Of a DNA stretch of 36,184 nucleotides, positions 16,795 through 24,622 are shown one piece after another. A program made the position numbers and the translations under genes. Origin of the DNA: Candidatus Omnitrophota bacterium. Lineage in GTDB: Bacteria > Omnitrophota > Omnitrophia > Omnitrophales > Danuiimicrobiaceae. The stretch covers positions 1 to 36,184 of the forward strand of contig JAHFHD010000006.1 in assembly GCA_023247075.1 (NCBI GenBank). The letters run 5' to 3'. Position 1 is the first letter of the stretch. Each line of letters starts with the position of its first letter. The notes beneath the pieces are model-generated. The model was not told the origin of the DNA. It saw only the letters and a list, made by a program, of their open reading frames with translations, and searched no databases.

Positions 16795-17239
16795 AAAGAT
16801 ACGTCGGTCAATCAACATTCTTTTGGTGGAGGATCGTCCCGAAGATGTTCGTCTGACTCAGGAAGCGTTCAAACTAGTTTCCTCGGTCAAAAATTTGTCT
16901 GTGGCAAAGGATGGAGTTGAAGCGATGGCTTATTTAAAACGGGAAGGCGTTTATCAAAAATGTACCCGTCCCGATTTGATTTTGCTTGATCTCAATTTAC
17001 CTAAGAAAACAGGTTTGGAGGTGCTCAAGGAGATCAAACAGGATTCAAAATTAAAAAACATCCCGGTTATTATGTTGACCACTTCTTGCGCTGAGGAGGA
17101 TGTGGCGAAATGTTATGAGCTTCACGCTAATTGCTACATTGTCAAGCCGGTCGATTTAAATGAATTTGTAGAATGCGTCAAAGCAATTGAACACTTTTGG
17201 ATGAATACTGTGAAACTTCCAAATGAAATTGACGAGTGA
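16787..17239 (+). CDS. Single-domain response regulator, Rcp1/CphRR-like
   Basis: 150-residue receiver domain without an output domain. The acidic pocket is in ILLVEDRPEDVRLT, the phosphoacceptor is Asp68 in LILLDLNLPKKTGLEVL, and the conserved Lys is in YIVKPVDLNEF. The long insert before the acceptor (AYLKREGVYQKCTRPD) and the VRLTQEAF pattern match the Rcp1 group, which pairs with phytochrome-like kinases; the upstream kinase has that HisKA type and overlaps this gene by 8 bases, so the pairing is likely. The stop codon may lie inside the worn left arm of the repeat element that follows. Confidence 0.92.
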   Translation: MSEKIRRSINILLVEDRPEDVRLTQEAFKLVSSVKNLSVAKDGVEAMAYLKREGVYQKCTRPDLILLDLNLPKKTGLEVLKEIKQDSKLKNIPVIMLTTSCAEEDVAKCYELHANCYIVKPVDLNEFVECVKAIEHFWMNTVKLPNEIDE

Positions 17240-17241
17240 CG

Positions 17242-17304
17242 CTTTTTTAAATTTACCCCCTCTCCCTCTGTTGGGGGCGAGAGGAAAAGAAAAGTGCCAA
17301 ACTC
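17242..17304. mobile_element. Degenerate second copy of the MITE, opposite orientation
   Basis: This stretch matches the reverse complement of the 11536-11613 element: CTTTTTTAAATT, CCCCCTCTCCC, TTGGGGGCGAG and AAAAGAAAAGTGCCAAACTC appear in the same order with a few substitutions. The left terminal arm is lost or worn (about 13 bases) and the right end stops at CAAACTC. No target duplication is visible, so this copy looks old. It separates the Rcp1-like receiver gene from the receiver-kinase gene. Confidence 0.8.
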
Positions 17305-17324
17305 AAATTAAAGAGGAATAAGGA

Positions 17325-18839
17325 ATGGAATCGATTCAGGTGCTTCTAGTTGAAGACAGCAAGTTTGACGCAAGACTTGTAAAAGAGTACTTAGTCTGTC
17401 AGTCGGCTTTTGCTTCTAGCTACACCATTCATCACTTTCCACGGCTTTCGGAAGGTTTGAGCTGTTTGGCGGAAAGGAAAATAGATGTCATTTTGCTTGA
17501 CCTAACGCTTCCTGACAGCGCAGGTATTGAAACGTTGCGGGCGATTGCCGGAAAAGCGCCGCATATTCCAATCATTGTTTTGACAGGACTTGGCGACGAC
17601 CGAGTTGCCAGTGAAGCAGTTTCAAAAGGCGCTCAGGATTTTATTGAGAAGGGCACGCTCAATGAAAAAATACTTCAGCGCTCAATTCAATATGCCATTG
17701 AGCGCAAGAGGTCTGAGATGGATTTAAGAAAGGCAACAGAGGAACTTAAAAAGTTGGACCAAATGAAATCAGAATTTGTCTCAACTGTTTCACATGAATT
17801 AAGAACGCCTATGACGATTGTTCGCGAGGGAGTCAGTCAAATGTTAGATGGACTTCTGGGAAGCATTACGGGGGAACAGCGCCAATTTCTCACGATGACG
17901 CTTGAAGGAATAGACCGGCTCTCTGGAATCATCAATGATTTACTCGATATGTCAAAGCTTGAAGCTGGGAGAGTTGAGATCAGCCGGCATTTGGTTGATT
18001 TGACTGCGATTGCAAACCGGGTAGTTAGTGAATTTTCAAAAAGCGAGGCAGTTCTGAAAAAGAAACTGAATCTGAAAGTAACAGCTTCTGAACCGTGTAT
18101 GCACCTGTATGCAGACTCCCAAAAACTGACGCAGGTTTTGGTCAATTTGCTTGGGAATGCAATTAAATTTACAGATTCCGGGTCCGTGACAATTTCAATT
18201 ATTGCTCGCGAGAATCAAGTGGAATGCCATGTCTCAGACACAGGGCGCGGCATTGGTGTTGAGGATTTGCCAAAGGTATTTGAGAAATTTCATCAATTTG
18301 GGAGAACCCCGGGCCCTGGCATCAAAGGAACGGGTTTGGGGCTTTCTATTTGCAAGGGAATTATTGAACTTCACCACGGAAAAATTTGGGTGGAAAGCGA
18401 ACCAAACAAAGGCAGCAGCTTCAAATTTTTGATTCCCCGGTATTCAATGGAGCAACTATTCCAAGAAATTATTAAAGACCACATTGGAAAATCAATCAAG
18501 CGGGAAGAAGCCGTTTCATTTATTGGTCTCCATTTATCTGTGTCAGATGAGCAGAGCGCAGCGGCAAAGCTAGCGATTCACCAATTGGGCGAACTCGCAC
18601 AGAAAACACTCAGAAGAAGCGGGGACATTGTGGTCGGCATTGGCGGAATTAGAGTACTTGCGGTTTTAAGCGCCACCACAAAAAAGGATGCGCGAATTGT
18701 CGAAACGAGGATTCGTGAGGCGCTTAATCAATTTTTAATCAAAGAGAAGTTGCATTCAGAAATCAAAATCGAGCTTCGTCTTGCCGGCTTTCCGTTAGAT
18801 GGTTCGGAAGCAGATGAAATTATTAAAAAAATAATTTGA
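17325..18839 (+). CDS. Hybrid receiver-histidine kinase with a degenerate GGDEF-like C-terminal domain
   Basis: 504 residues, no membrane segment. Receiver domain at about 3-122 with acceptor Asp59 in VILLDLTLPDSAG; coiled-coil linker at about 122-150; HisKA with His157 in FVSTVSHELRTPM; ATPase domain at about 255-370 with LVNLLGNAIKF, DTGRGIG and GTGLGLSICKGII. Residues about 375-504 follow the GGDEF-domain pattern (RSGDIVVGIGGIRVLAVLSA, then ETRIREAL, then LRLAGFPLDG), but the signature is GGIRV instead of GGDEF, so cyclase activity is not expected. It starts 20 bases after the MITE copy, with AGAGGAATAAGGA upstream of ATG 17325. The kinase part lacks any visible defect. Confidence 0.9.
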   Translation: MESIQVLLVEDSKFDARLVKEYLVCQSAFASSYTIHHFPRLSEGLSCLAERKIDVILLDLTLPDSAGIETLRAIAGKAPHIPIIVLTGLGDDRVASEAVSKGAQDFIEKGTLNEKILQRSIQYAIERKRSEMDLRKATEELKKLDQMKSEFVSTVSHELRTPMTIVREGVSQMLDGLLGSITGEQRQFLTMTLEGIDRLSGIINDLLDMSKLEAGRVEISRHLVDLTAIANRVVSEFSKSEAVLKKKLNLKVTASEPCMHLYADSQKLTQVLVNLLGNAIKFTDSGSVTISIIARENQVECHVSDTGRGIGVEDLPKVFEKFHQFGRTPGPGIKGTGLGLSICKGIIELHHGKIWVESEPNKGSSFKFLIPRYSMEQLFQEIIKDHIGKSIKREEAVSFIGLHLSVSDEQSAAAKLAIHQLGELAQKTLRRSGDIVVGIGGIRVLAVLSATTKKDARIVETRIREALNQFLIKEKLHSEIKIELRLAGFPLDGSEADEIIKKII

Positions 18840-18851
18840 TTAGGAGAACCC

Positions 18852-19220
18852 GTGAGTAAAAAAATTCTGGTAGTAGATGATGAACCATTGCTTGTCGCTT
18901 TGGTGAAATTACGGCTTGAGTCTCAAGGGTATGAAGTGGTGGTTGCCTATGACGGTGTTCAAGCTTTAGAGGCGGTGAAACACTCGCAACCGGACATGAT
19001 TGTTCTTGATATTATGATGCCGGCTATGAAGGGTGATGAAGTATGTCGTCGGTTGAGGACCAATCAACAGACGAAAAATATTCCAATCGTTGTATTAACC
19101 GGGTCTCAGCATAGGGAATTTGCTGACCTATGCCTTGAATGTGGTGCTGACGAAGTGCTTCTAAAACCATTTGATTCTCAGGAACTCCTGCAATTAATCA
19201 AGAAACGAATCGCTGCTTAA
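18852..19220 (+). CDS. Single-domain response regulator (CheY/Spo0F-like receiver)
   Basis: 122-residue stand-alone receiver: acidic pair in ILVVDDEPLL (Asp9-Asp10), phosphoacceptor Asp53 in MIVLDIMMPAMKGDE, conserved Thr in IVVLTGSQH and Lys in VLLKPFDSQEL. GTG start at 18852 is supported by TAGGAGA at 18841-18847. It begins 12 bases after the hybrid kinase gene and is probably its partner or a phospho-relay intermediate. No output domain is present, so the final target of the block is not encoded here. Confidence 0.93.
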   Translation: MSKKILVVDDEPLLVALVKLRLESQGYEVVVAYDGVQALEAVKHSQPDMIVLDIMMPAMKGDEVCRRLRTNQQTKNIPIVVLTGSQHREFADLCLECGADEVLLKPFDSQELLQLIKKRIAA

Positions 19221-19240
19221 TGAGACAGTTACAGGCAGGC

Positions 19241-20344
19241 TTAACTATTAGCGCGTTTCAAGAAAAAGAAAGCACCAAACCCAAACAGGATGGAGCTTGC
19301 CCATGCGCTCAGCATGGGGAATAGTTTGCCGGCTTTTCCCAGAGCAAGTGAAACCGCTCCGCTGACGTGGAAGAGAACCACCAAACCAAGACACATGAGG
19401 ACATTAAGCGCAATCATTTTTCGCGATGTGGTCCGTGCGACAAGCGGAATGGAGAGAAGCATCACGATGAGGCTTTGCCAGGGTGCCGCGAGTTTGTAGT
19501 GAAGCAACACGTTTTCACTGTCAAGTTTGATTCCACTTTGTTTGAGTTTTCCGATGTATTCTTTCAAGCTCTTGAAACTAATCGCTGGACCTTGACTCGC
19601 GGCCCTCACAAATTCATCCGGCGTTTCACTTACTTCCGAATAAATCGCAAGCTCGCGGTAGGTTGGTTCCCCAATCAGTTCGCCATTGGTTTGAAGGTTG
19701 TAGTCTGAGCATTGGTGTAATTCCCATACATTTGTTTTCCATCGGGCGTGATGTGCCACTGTTTTCTTCTTAATATTTTTCTGGGCGTCGAGCCACAAGA
19801 TGATTAAGTCGTCAATCGTCTGCTTTTTTGAATCAAACCGCCGGGCATAGTAGAGTCTTTCTCGCCCTCCGTAGTGAGTGACGTTTTCAAAAATACCAGC
19901 ACCGGTCTTTTGGGATTGATTTGGTTTTTGTTCAATCGATTCATGTTTGATTTCATTTGCTAATTGGTAGGACTTTGGGACAACTTGATCACTCATGAGA
20001 AAAGTGGCAATGCCGAGGACAAACCCGACAAAAAGAATCGGCCGTATGATGGAGCCAATTTCCAAACCAGCAACTTTCATGGCAATGAGCTCATTATGGT
20101 AATTAAACATGGTGAGGACATATAAAACGCCCAGAAGGCTTGCCCATGAAATGGTACTCACGAACGTTTGGGGAAATAAAGCAGCATAATATTTAAAAAC
20201 CAGCGCCAAAGAAGTTCGGTTCTTAATAATTTCGTCCAGGTGGTTAAAGAGGTCGGACATGTACACTAGAAAAATAAGCGCAAGAGAGCAAAATAAGATT
20301 GGCAGAAGAAGTTGTTTGGTGAAGTAGCGGTCAAGGATGGTCAT
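19241..20344 (-). CDS. LPS export permease of the LptF/LptG (YjgP/YjgQ) family
   Basis: 367 residues, the usual length. The N-terminus ILDRYFTKQLLLPILFCSLALIF is characteristic, with the coupling-helix region NELIAMKVAGLEIGSIIRP. Three membrane segments lie in the first ~120 residues, then a periplasmic beta-jellyroll region of about 150 residues, then three more C-terminal segments. It would form the LPS-extracting transporter with LptB encoded at 2757. Only one such permease gene is in the window, so the second half of the heterodimer is elsewhere, and I cannot decide between LptF and LptG. It is convergent with the receiver gene (20-base gap, no terminator) and starts 5 bases after comF. 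Confidence 0.92.
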   Translation of the reverse strand: MTILDRYFTKQLLLPILFCSLALIFLVYMSDLFNHLDEIIKNRTSLALVFKYYAALFPQTFVSTISWASLLGVLYVLTMFNYHNELIAMKVAGLEIGSIIRPILFVGFVLGIATFLMSDQVVPKSYQLANEIKHESIEQKPNQSQKTGAGIFENVTHYGGRERLYYARRFDSKKQTIDDLIILWLDAQKNIKKKTVAHHARWKTNVWELHQCSDYNLQTNGELIGEPTYRELAIYSEVSETPDEFVRAASQGPAISFKSLKEYIGKLKQSGIKLDSENVLLHYKLAAPWQSLIVMLLSIPLVARTTSRKMIALNVLMCLGLVVLFHVSGAVSLALGKAGKLFPMLSAWASSILFGFGAFFFLKRANS

Positions 20345-20349
20345 ATTAA

Positions 20350-21090
20350 TTACCGCGCTCGCGCTAAAGTAACAAAATCAACGCGCGCTGCACCACAGTT
20401 TTTAAGGACACGGGCGCATTCGCTTAGCGTACTTCCGGTCGTGACCACATCATCAACCAGCAGAATGGTTTTATTTTTAACTGCCCGCTGATTTCGCACA
20501 GAGAAGGCGCCTTGTAAATTGGTGAGGCGGTTAGCGCGCGAGAGAATACTTTGGGGCAGCGTTGATTTATTTTTTTTGAGTAGATTTTGAACCCTCGCTT
20601 TTCCAATTACTTTTTCCGAAATAATTTGTGAAATCACATGCGCTTGATTGAATCCACGCTCCTGCTTCCGACGGCTGTCAATTGGAACTGGTACGATAAA
20701 ATCGTAGCGACGCTTGCTAATAGTAGCTGCCAGTGTTTTAAACGATTTACGAAAAATTTGGATGAGCCACGGTTTTTGTCCGTATTTAATCTGATGCAAG
20801 ATTTGATTGACCGGTTCTTCATAGCTGGAGAGTGACAATCCAAAGTCAAAACGAGGATTTTGACTTTTGCATTTGGTACACACAGTTTGAATGGAGCCAT
20901 ACGGAGGGAGAAATTCAGCGCATTTAACACAGCTCGGTGACGGCGCGTTTAAGATTTTCGACTCACAGGAATCGCAAAGGTATTTTTCATGGACAAAAAG
21001 CGGCAAACGGCATGCAGTGCATTGAGCAGGGTAAATCAGCCGCATAAATGTTCGCACGTAAAATTTGAATTCCGGATTAATTTCAAACAT
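20350..21090 (-). CDS. comF: ComF family phosphoribosyltransferase-like protein
   Basis: ComF homologues take part in DNA uptake in naturally competent bacteria; many other bacteria keep them without proven role. Four CxxC pairs in the first 75 residues (Cys24/27, 39/42, 54/57, 71/74) suggest zinc binding. The type-I phosphoribosyltransferase fold follows, with PVPIDSRRKQERGFNQA and the PRPP loop ILLVDDVVTTGST. I place the start at ATG 21090 (246 residues). The longer frame begins with TTG 21126, which coincides with a perfect -35 hexamer and is unlikely. ATG 21045 would remove 15 residues but still leave the first Cys pair. It is co-transcribed with the LptF/G permease gene. Confidence 0.88.
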   Translation of the reverse strand: MFEINPEFKFYVRTFMRLIYPAQCTACRLPLFVHEKYLCDSCESKILNAPSPSCVKCAEFLPPYGSIQTVCTKCKSQNPRFDFGLSLSSYEEPVNQILHQIKYGQKPWLIQIFRKSFKTLAATISKRRYDFIVPVPIDSRRKQERGFNQAHVISQIISEKVIGKARVQNLLKKNKSTLPQSILSRANRLTNLQGAFSVRNQRAVKNKTILLVDDVVTTGSTLSECARVLKNCGAARVDFVTLARAR

Positions 21091-21097
21091 CAAATCA

Positions 21098-21126
21098 ATC
21101 TTATGCAATCTAAAAGGTTGTGTCAA
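21098..21126 (-). promoter_or_regulatory. Predicted promoter for comF-lptF/G
   Basis: On the minus strand: TTGACA (21126-21121), a 17-base spacer, and TAAGAT (21103-21098). The predicted transcription start falls about one or two bases before ATG 21090, so the message would be leaderless or nearly so if that ATG is used. It is divergent from the rpsU promoter. Confidence 0.55.
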
Positions 21127-21202
21127 TCATAGGTTCGGTCAATTGACGTTTCATTTTGATTCTATCTTATTCTATTGAATGAAGTTAGGGAAGTGGCGTT
21201 TC

Positions 21203-21230
21203 TTGACAAGCGCAAGGTTCCTGCTACAAT
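21203..21230 (+). promoter_or_regulatory. Predicted strong sigma-70-type promoter for rpsU
   Basis: TTGACA at 21203-21208, a 16-base spacer, and TACAAT at 21225-21230. Transcription would start near 21237, giving a leader of about 66 bases before the rpsU GTG. Both hexamers are close to consensus, fitting a highly expressed ribosomal gene. Confidence 0.75.
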
Positions 21231-21302
21231 ACCGCCTCATTCAAGTGTCGCTTTAATTTTTTCTGAGTTGATGAATCAGAACCAGTTGAAAGGTGGTAAT
21301 CA

Positions 21303-21476
21303 GTGCCCAGAATTGATATTGGTGAGCATGAAAGCCTTGAAAAAGCACTTCGAAGACTTAAAAAGAAAATTGAGCGCGAAGGAATTCTCAAGGTCTTGAA
21401 AGCCCGAAAGCATTATGAAAAGCCTAGTGAAAAACGCAGGCGTAAAATGCGAACGGCAAAAAAACGAAAATTCTAA
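21303..21476 (+). CDS. rpsU: Small ribosomal subunit protein bS21
   Basis: 57-residue basic protein of the 30S subunit that helps base-pairing of mRNA with 16S rRNA at initiation. The product starts MPRIDIGEHESLEKALRRLK and continues through KARKHYEKPSEKRRRK, the bS21 signature; the C-terminus is Lys/Arg-rich as expected. The start codon is GTG with AGGTGG at 21291-21296, six bases upstream, an excellent ribosome site. It is too short for ordinary ORF length cut-offs. A near-consensus promoter lies just upstream, and hisS follows after 87 bases. Confidence 0.96.
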   Translation: MPRIDIGEHESLEKALRRLKKKIEREGILKVLKARKHYEKPSEKRRRKMRTAKKRKF

Positions 21477-21477
21477 C

Positions 21478-21493
21478 AAGCTGAATGCAGCTT
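21478..21493 (+). terminator. Possible weak terminator or attenuator after rpsU
   Basis: AAGCTG-AATG-CAGCTT forms a 6-bp hairpin one base after the rpsU stop codon, followed by a pyrimidine-rich tract (CCTTCCCTCTGTTTTCTTT) rather than a clean T-run. It could partly reduce read-through from the strong rpsU promoter into hisS-aspS. Evidence is weak. Confidence 0.35.
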
Positions 21494-21563
21494 CCTTCCC
21501 TCTGTTTTCTTTGGCTTTGGTCAAAATTCAGATTCCACATTTGTTGATTGTAAAGGCCTCCAG

Positions 21564-22853
21564 ATGACCTCCTCTACAAGCTTTCAGTCTGTTAAAGGAA
21601 TGGATGACCTTGTTAGCCCAGAAGTTGAACGCTGGCAAATTTTAGAAGCGTCCTCCCGTGCATTTTTTGAATCCTTTGGTTTTCGCGAAATCAGAACTCC
21701 TATTGTGGAATCAGCAGGGCTGTTCGCACGCTCGATTGGCGAGGCAAGTGACATTGTTCACAAAGAAATGTACACGTTTCAGGACCGGGCACAGAGAAGT
21801 CTCGCCTTAAGACCGGAAATGACAGCCGCTGTTGTGCGCGCTGCTTTGCAGCATGGCTTAATCAAAGATGATGAGCCTTGTTTTGTTTATTACATAGGAC
21901 CCATGTTCCGGGCTGAGAGGCCGCAGGCTGGCCGAAAGAGGCAGTTTCATCAAATTGGCGTGGAGACACTCAATACCCATTCTGCTTCAAATGACGCCGA
22001 ATTGCTCATTATGATTAGCGCCTATTTAAAAAGTTTTGGCCTGGAGCGATTTACAGTGAAGATTAACCATTTGGGTTCAGAGGAAGATCGAGCTGATTTT
22101 GTTTCGAAACTCAAGAAGTATTTTGAAGCTTCAAAAGAAAAACTCTGCGGTGACTGCCATTACCGACTCGCAAAAAATGTGCTGCGTATTTTTGATTGTA
22201 AAGTTGAGGCCTGCAGGGGACTAGCAGCGCGTGCGCCAAAAATCCAGCTTTCTCCTGAATCCGCCGAAAATTTGGAATCCATTACTTCTTCTTTGAATCA
22301 AGCAAAGTTTCCATATGTACATGACTCCACGCTTGTGCGCGGCCTTGATTATTACACAGGTTTTGTGTTCGAAGTGGTTTCGGAAGGTTTGGGCGCTCAG
22401 GATGCGTTGCTTGCCGGTGGCCGGTATGATTCACTTATTCATGACTTAGGAGGTCCAAAGAAAGGTGCGAGTGGATTTTCAATTGGGGTCGAACGTTTGC
22501 TCAGCGTGCTTGCGCATTACGGAGTTCACTTTGAAAAAGAAATCCAGTCAAGTTTGGTGTATGTAGCACTTTTAATCGATCAAAAAATGAGCTGTATCTT
22601 GTCGCACCGGATTGCGCTTGGTTTGTACAAAGCCAAAAAGCGCGCTCACTTTTCTTTTTCAAACACCTCACTCAAAAATCACCTGAGCCGCGCAAATAAA
22701 ATGGGAGTCGGCCATGTTTTGATTGTGGGGGAGGATGAGCTTGCACAGGATGAAATCAGTTTGAAGAATATGATGACGGGAGAACAGAAGCGTTTTAAAC
22801 TGGATTTACTTGCAAACGCTTTCGAATCAAAAGGACAATCAAATGTTGCGTAG
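21564..22853 (+). CDS. hisS: Histidyl-tRNA synthetase
   Basis: Charges tRNA-His. 429 residues, class II. Motif 1 region FGFREIRTPIVESAGLF; motif 2 FRAERPQAGRKRQFHQIGVE; histidine-specific loop LVRGLDYYTGFVFEV; motif 3 in GASGFSIGVERLLSVL; then a C-terminal anticodon-binding domain of about 95 residues. KGMDDL near the N-terminus is the usual start of the catalytic domain. AAAGG at 21552-21556 lies 7 bases before ATG 21564. Its last 11 bases overlap aspS, the common hisS-aspS pairing. Confidence 0.97.
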   Translation: MTSSTSFQSVKGMDDLVSPEVERWQILEASSRAFFESFGFREIRTPIVESAGLFARSIGEASDIVHKEMYTFQDRAQRSLALRPEMTAAVVRAALQHGLIKDDEPCFVYYIGPMFRAERPQAGRKRQFHQIGVETLNTHSASNDAELLIMISAYLKSFGLERFTVKINHLGSEEDRADFVSKLKKYFEASKEKLCGDCHYRLAKNVLRIFDCKVEACRGLAARAPKIQLSPESAENLESITSSLNQAKFPYVHDSTLVRGLDYYTGFVFEVVSEGLGAQDALLAGGRYDSLIHDLGGPKKGASGFSIGVERLLSVLAHYGVHFEKEIQSSLVYVALLIDQKMSCILSHRIALGLYKAKKRAHFSFSNTSLKNHLSRANKMGVGHVLIVGEDELAQDEISLKNMMTGEQKRFKLDLLANAFESKGQSNVA

Positions 22854-24597
22854 TCATACTTGTGGTGAACTCAATTTGAAATATGTTGGTCAAACCGTGA
22901 CGCTCACCGGATGGATTAACTCGCGGCGGGACCACGGGAATCTCATTTTTTTTGATTTGCGTGACCGATGGGGAAAAACACAGCTGGTCGTAAACTTGGA
23001 ATCTGATTCGATGCTTCATGAACGCGCTGAAAAGTTGCGTTCTGAGTTTGTAGTTCAGGTTTCTGGTGTCGTCGAAAAACGGCCGGCCGGTACTTTAAAT
23101 TCAAAGCTGAGCACAGGTGAGATTGAGGTACATGTCAAAGCGCTTGAAATTTTGAATACGTCTGAAACTCCTCCCTTTGAGCTTTTGGATGATTTGAATG
23201 TGTCAGAAGAACTTCGACTCAAGTACCGGTACCTTGATCTTCGTCGTCCAGCGATGATGAATCGGCTTCAATTTCGTCATCGGATTGCTCAAACCGCCCG
23301 CCGTTTTTTCGACCAGAAACAATTTCTTGAAGTAGAAACCCCTATTTTAACCAAAAGCACGCCAGAAGGTGCGCGGGATTTTTTGGTTCCATCACGGCTT
23401 GCCAAAGGTTGTTTCTATGCGTTGCCTCAGTCGCCTCAATTGTTCAAACAAATCCTGATGGTTTCAGGTGTTGACCGGTATTTTCAACTCGCGCGCTGTT
23501 TCCGTGATGAAGATTTCCGCGCGGACAGACAATTTGAACACACGCAAATTGACGTTGAAATGTCCTTCGTGACTCAAGAGGACATTATGATGATTATTGA
23601 AGAACTTCTGACGAAAATTTTCAGCGAAGTGTTTAACCGCGAGGTGAAGCGGCCGCTTCAAGTGATGACTTATGATGAAGCCATGAACAGTTATGGTTCA
23701 GACAAGCCCGATCTTCGGTATGGCCTTCAGTTTTCTGATGCAACAAGTTTACTTACTCAATGCGGACTCAAAGTGTTCAAAACAGTGATTGAAACAGGCG
23801 GTGTTGTGAAAGGATTTAAAGTCTCTCAGAATGAATTTTCACGTTCTGAACTGGATGAGTTGACCAAAAAGGTTCAGGATTTTGGCGCAAAAGGTCTTGC
23901 GTGGTTTAAAGTAGCGGAGCAGGAGCTTGAATCCCCAATCGCAAAATTTTTATCTTCGGATGAAAAACAGAGACTTAAAAATCTTTTTCATTTGACAACA
24001 GGAGACACTCTTTTTTTAGTAGCAGACCGGTGGAAAACGGTTTGCGCTGCACTTGGTGAACTCAGGCGGCATCTGGCGCAGGTGCTTCATTTAATTCCAG
24101 AAAATGAAATGAGACTTCTTTGGGTGGTCGACTTTCCACTATTTGAATGGAATGAGGAAGAGAAAAGGAATCAAGCGCTTCACCATCCATTTACTGCACC
24201 CAGAGCAGAAGACAAAAAGCTGCTTGAATCCGAACCTTTGCGTGTGCACGCGCAAGCCTATGACCTTGTTCTGAACGGAACAGAAATTGGCGGAGGAAGT
24301 ATTCGAATTCATGATGAGGAAACACAGAGTAAGGTATTTGGGGTGTTGGGCATTAAATCCGAAGAGGCAAAAGAAAAATTTGGATTTTTGCTGGATGCAC
24401 TTAAATTTGGAGCGCCACCTCACGGAGGAATTGCCGTGGGTCTTGACCGTCTGTGTGCCATGCTTGTGGGTGTTGAATCAATCCGTGATGTTATTGCTTT
24501 TCCAAAAACTCAAAAGGGGACTTGCCTCATGACCGACGCGCCTTCTAAGGTCTACCCCAAACAGTTAAATGAGTTGTCGCTTAAGGTGCAAGCTTGA
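22843..24597 (+). CDS. aspS: Aspartyl-tRNA synthetase
   Basis: Charges tRNA-Asp. 584 residues, bacterial type with N-terminal OB-fold (VTLTGWINSRRDHGNLIFFDLRD), class II motif 2 FRDEDFRADRQFEHTQIDVE, the bacterial GAD insertion domain (about 280-410), and motif 3 GGIAVGLDRLCAML. I start it at ATG 22843 (MLRSHTCGEL), supported by AAGGA at 22831-22835 seven bases upstream; the longer frame from 22810 lies inside hisS and adds nothing conserved. Whether it is discriminating for Asn cannot be told here; no gatCAB or asnS is in the window. Confidence 0.97.
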   Translation: MLRSHTCGELNLKYVGQTVTLTGWINSRRDHGNLIFFDLRDRWGKTQLVVNLESDSMLHERAEKLRSEFVVQVSGVVEKRPAGTLNSKLSTGEIEVHVKALEILNTSETPPFELLDDLNVSEELRLKYRYLDLRRPAMMNRLQFRHRIAQTARRFFDQKQFLEVETPILTKSTPEGARDFLVPSRLAKGCFYALPQSPQLFKQILMVSGVDRYFQLARCFRDEDFRADRQFEHTQIDVEMSFVTQEDIMMIIEELLTKIFSEVFNREVKRPLQVMTYDEAMNSYGSDKPDLRYGLQFSDATSLLTQCGLKVFKTVIETGGVVKGFKVSQNEFSRSELDELTKKVQDFGAKGLAWFKVAEQELESPIAKFLSSDEKQRLKNLFHLTTGDTLFLVADRWKTVCAALGELRRHLAQVLHLIPENEMRLLWVVDFPLFEWNEEEKRNQALHHPFTAPRAEDKKLLESEPLRVHAQAYDLVLNGTEIGGGSIRIHDEETQSKVFGVLGIKSEEAKEKFGFLLDALKFGAPPHGGIAVGLDRLCAMLVGVESIRDVIAFPKTQKGTCLMTDAPSKVYPKQLNELSLKVQA

Positions 24598-24622
24598 GTT
24601 CTGAAAATTTCAACTTTTTACC

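Noticed and set aside
19367-19708. 113-codon + strand ORF
   Set aside because: It is antisense to the clear LptF/G permease gene and has no recognisable protein features.
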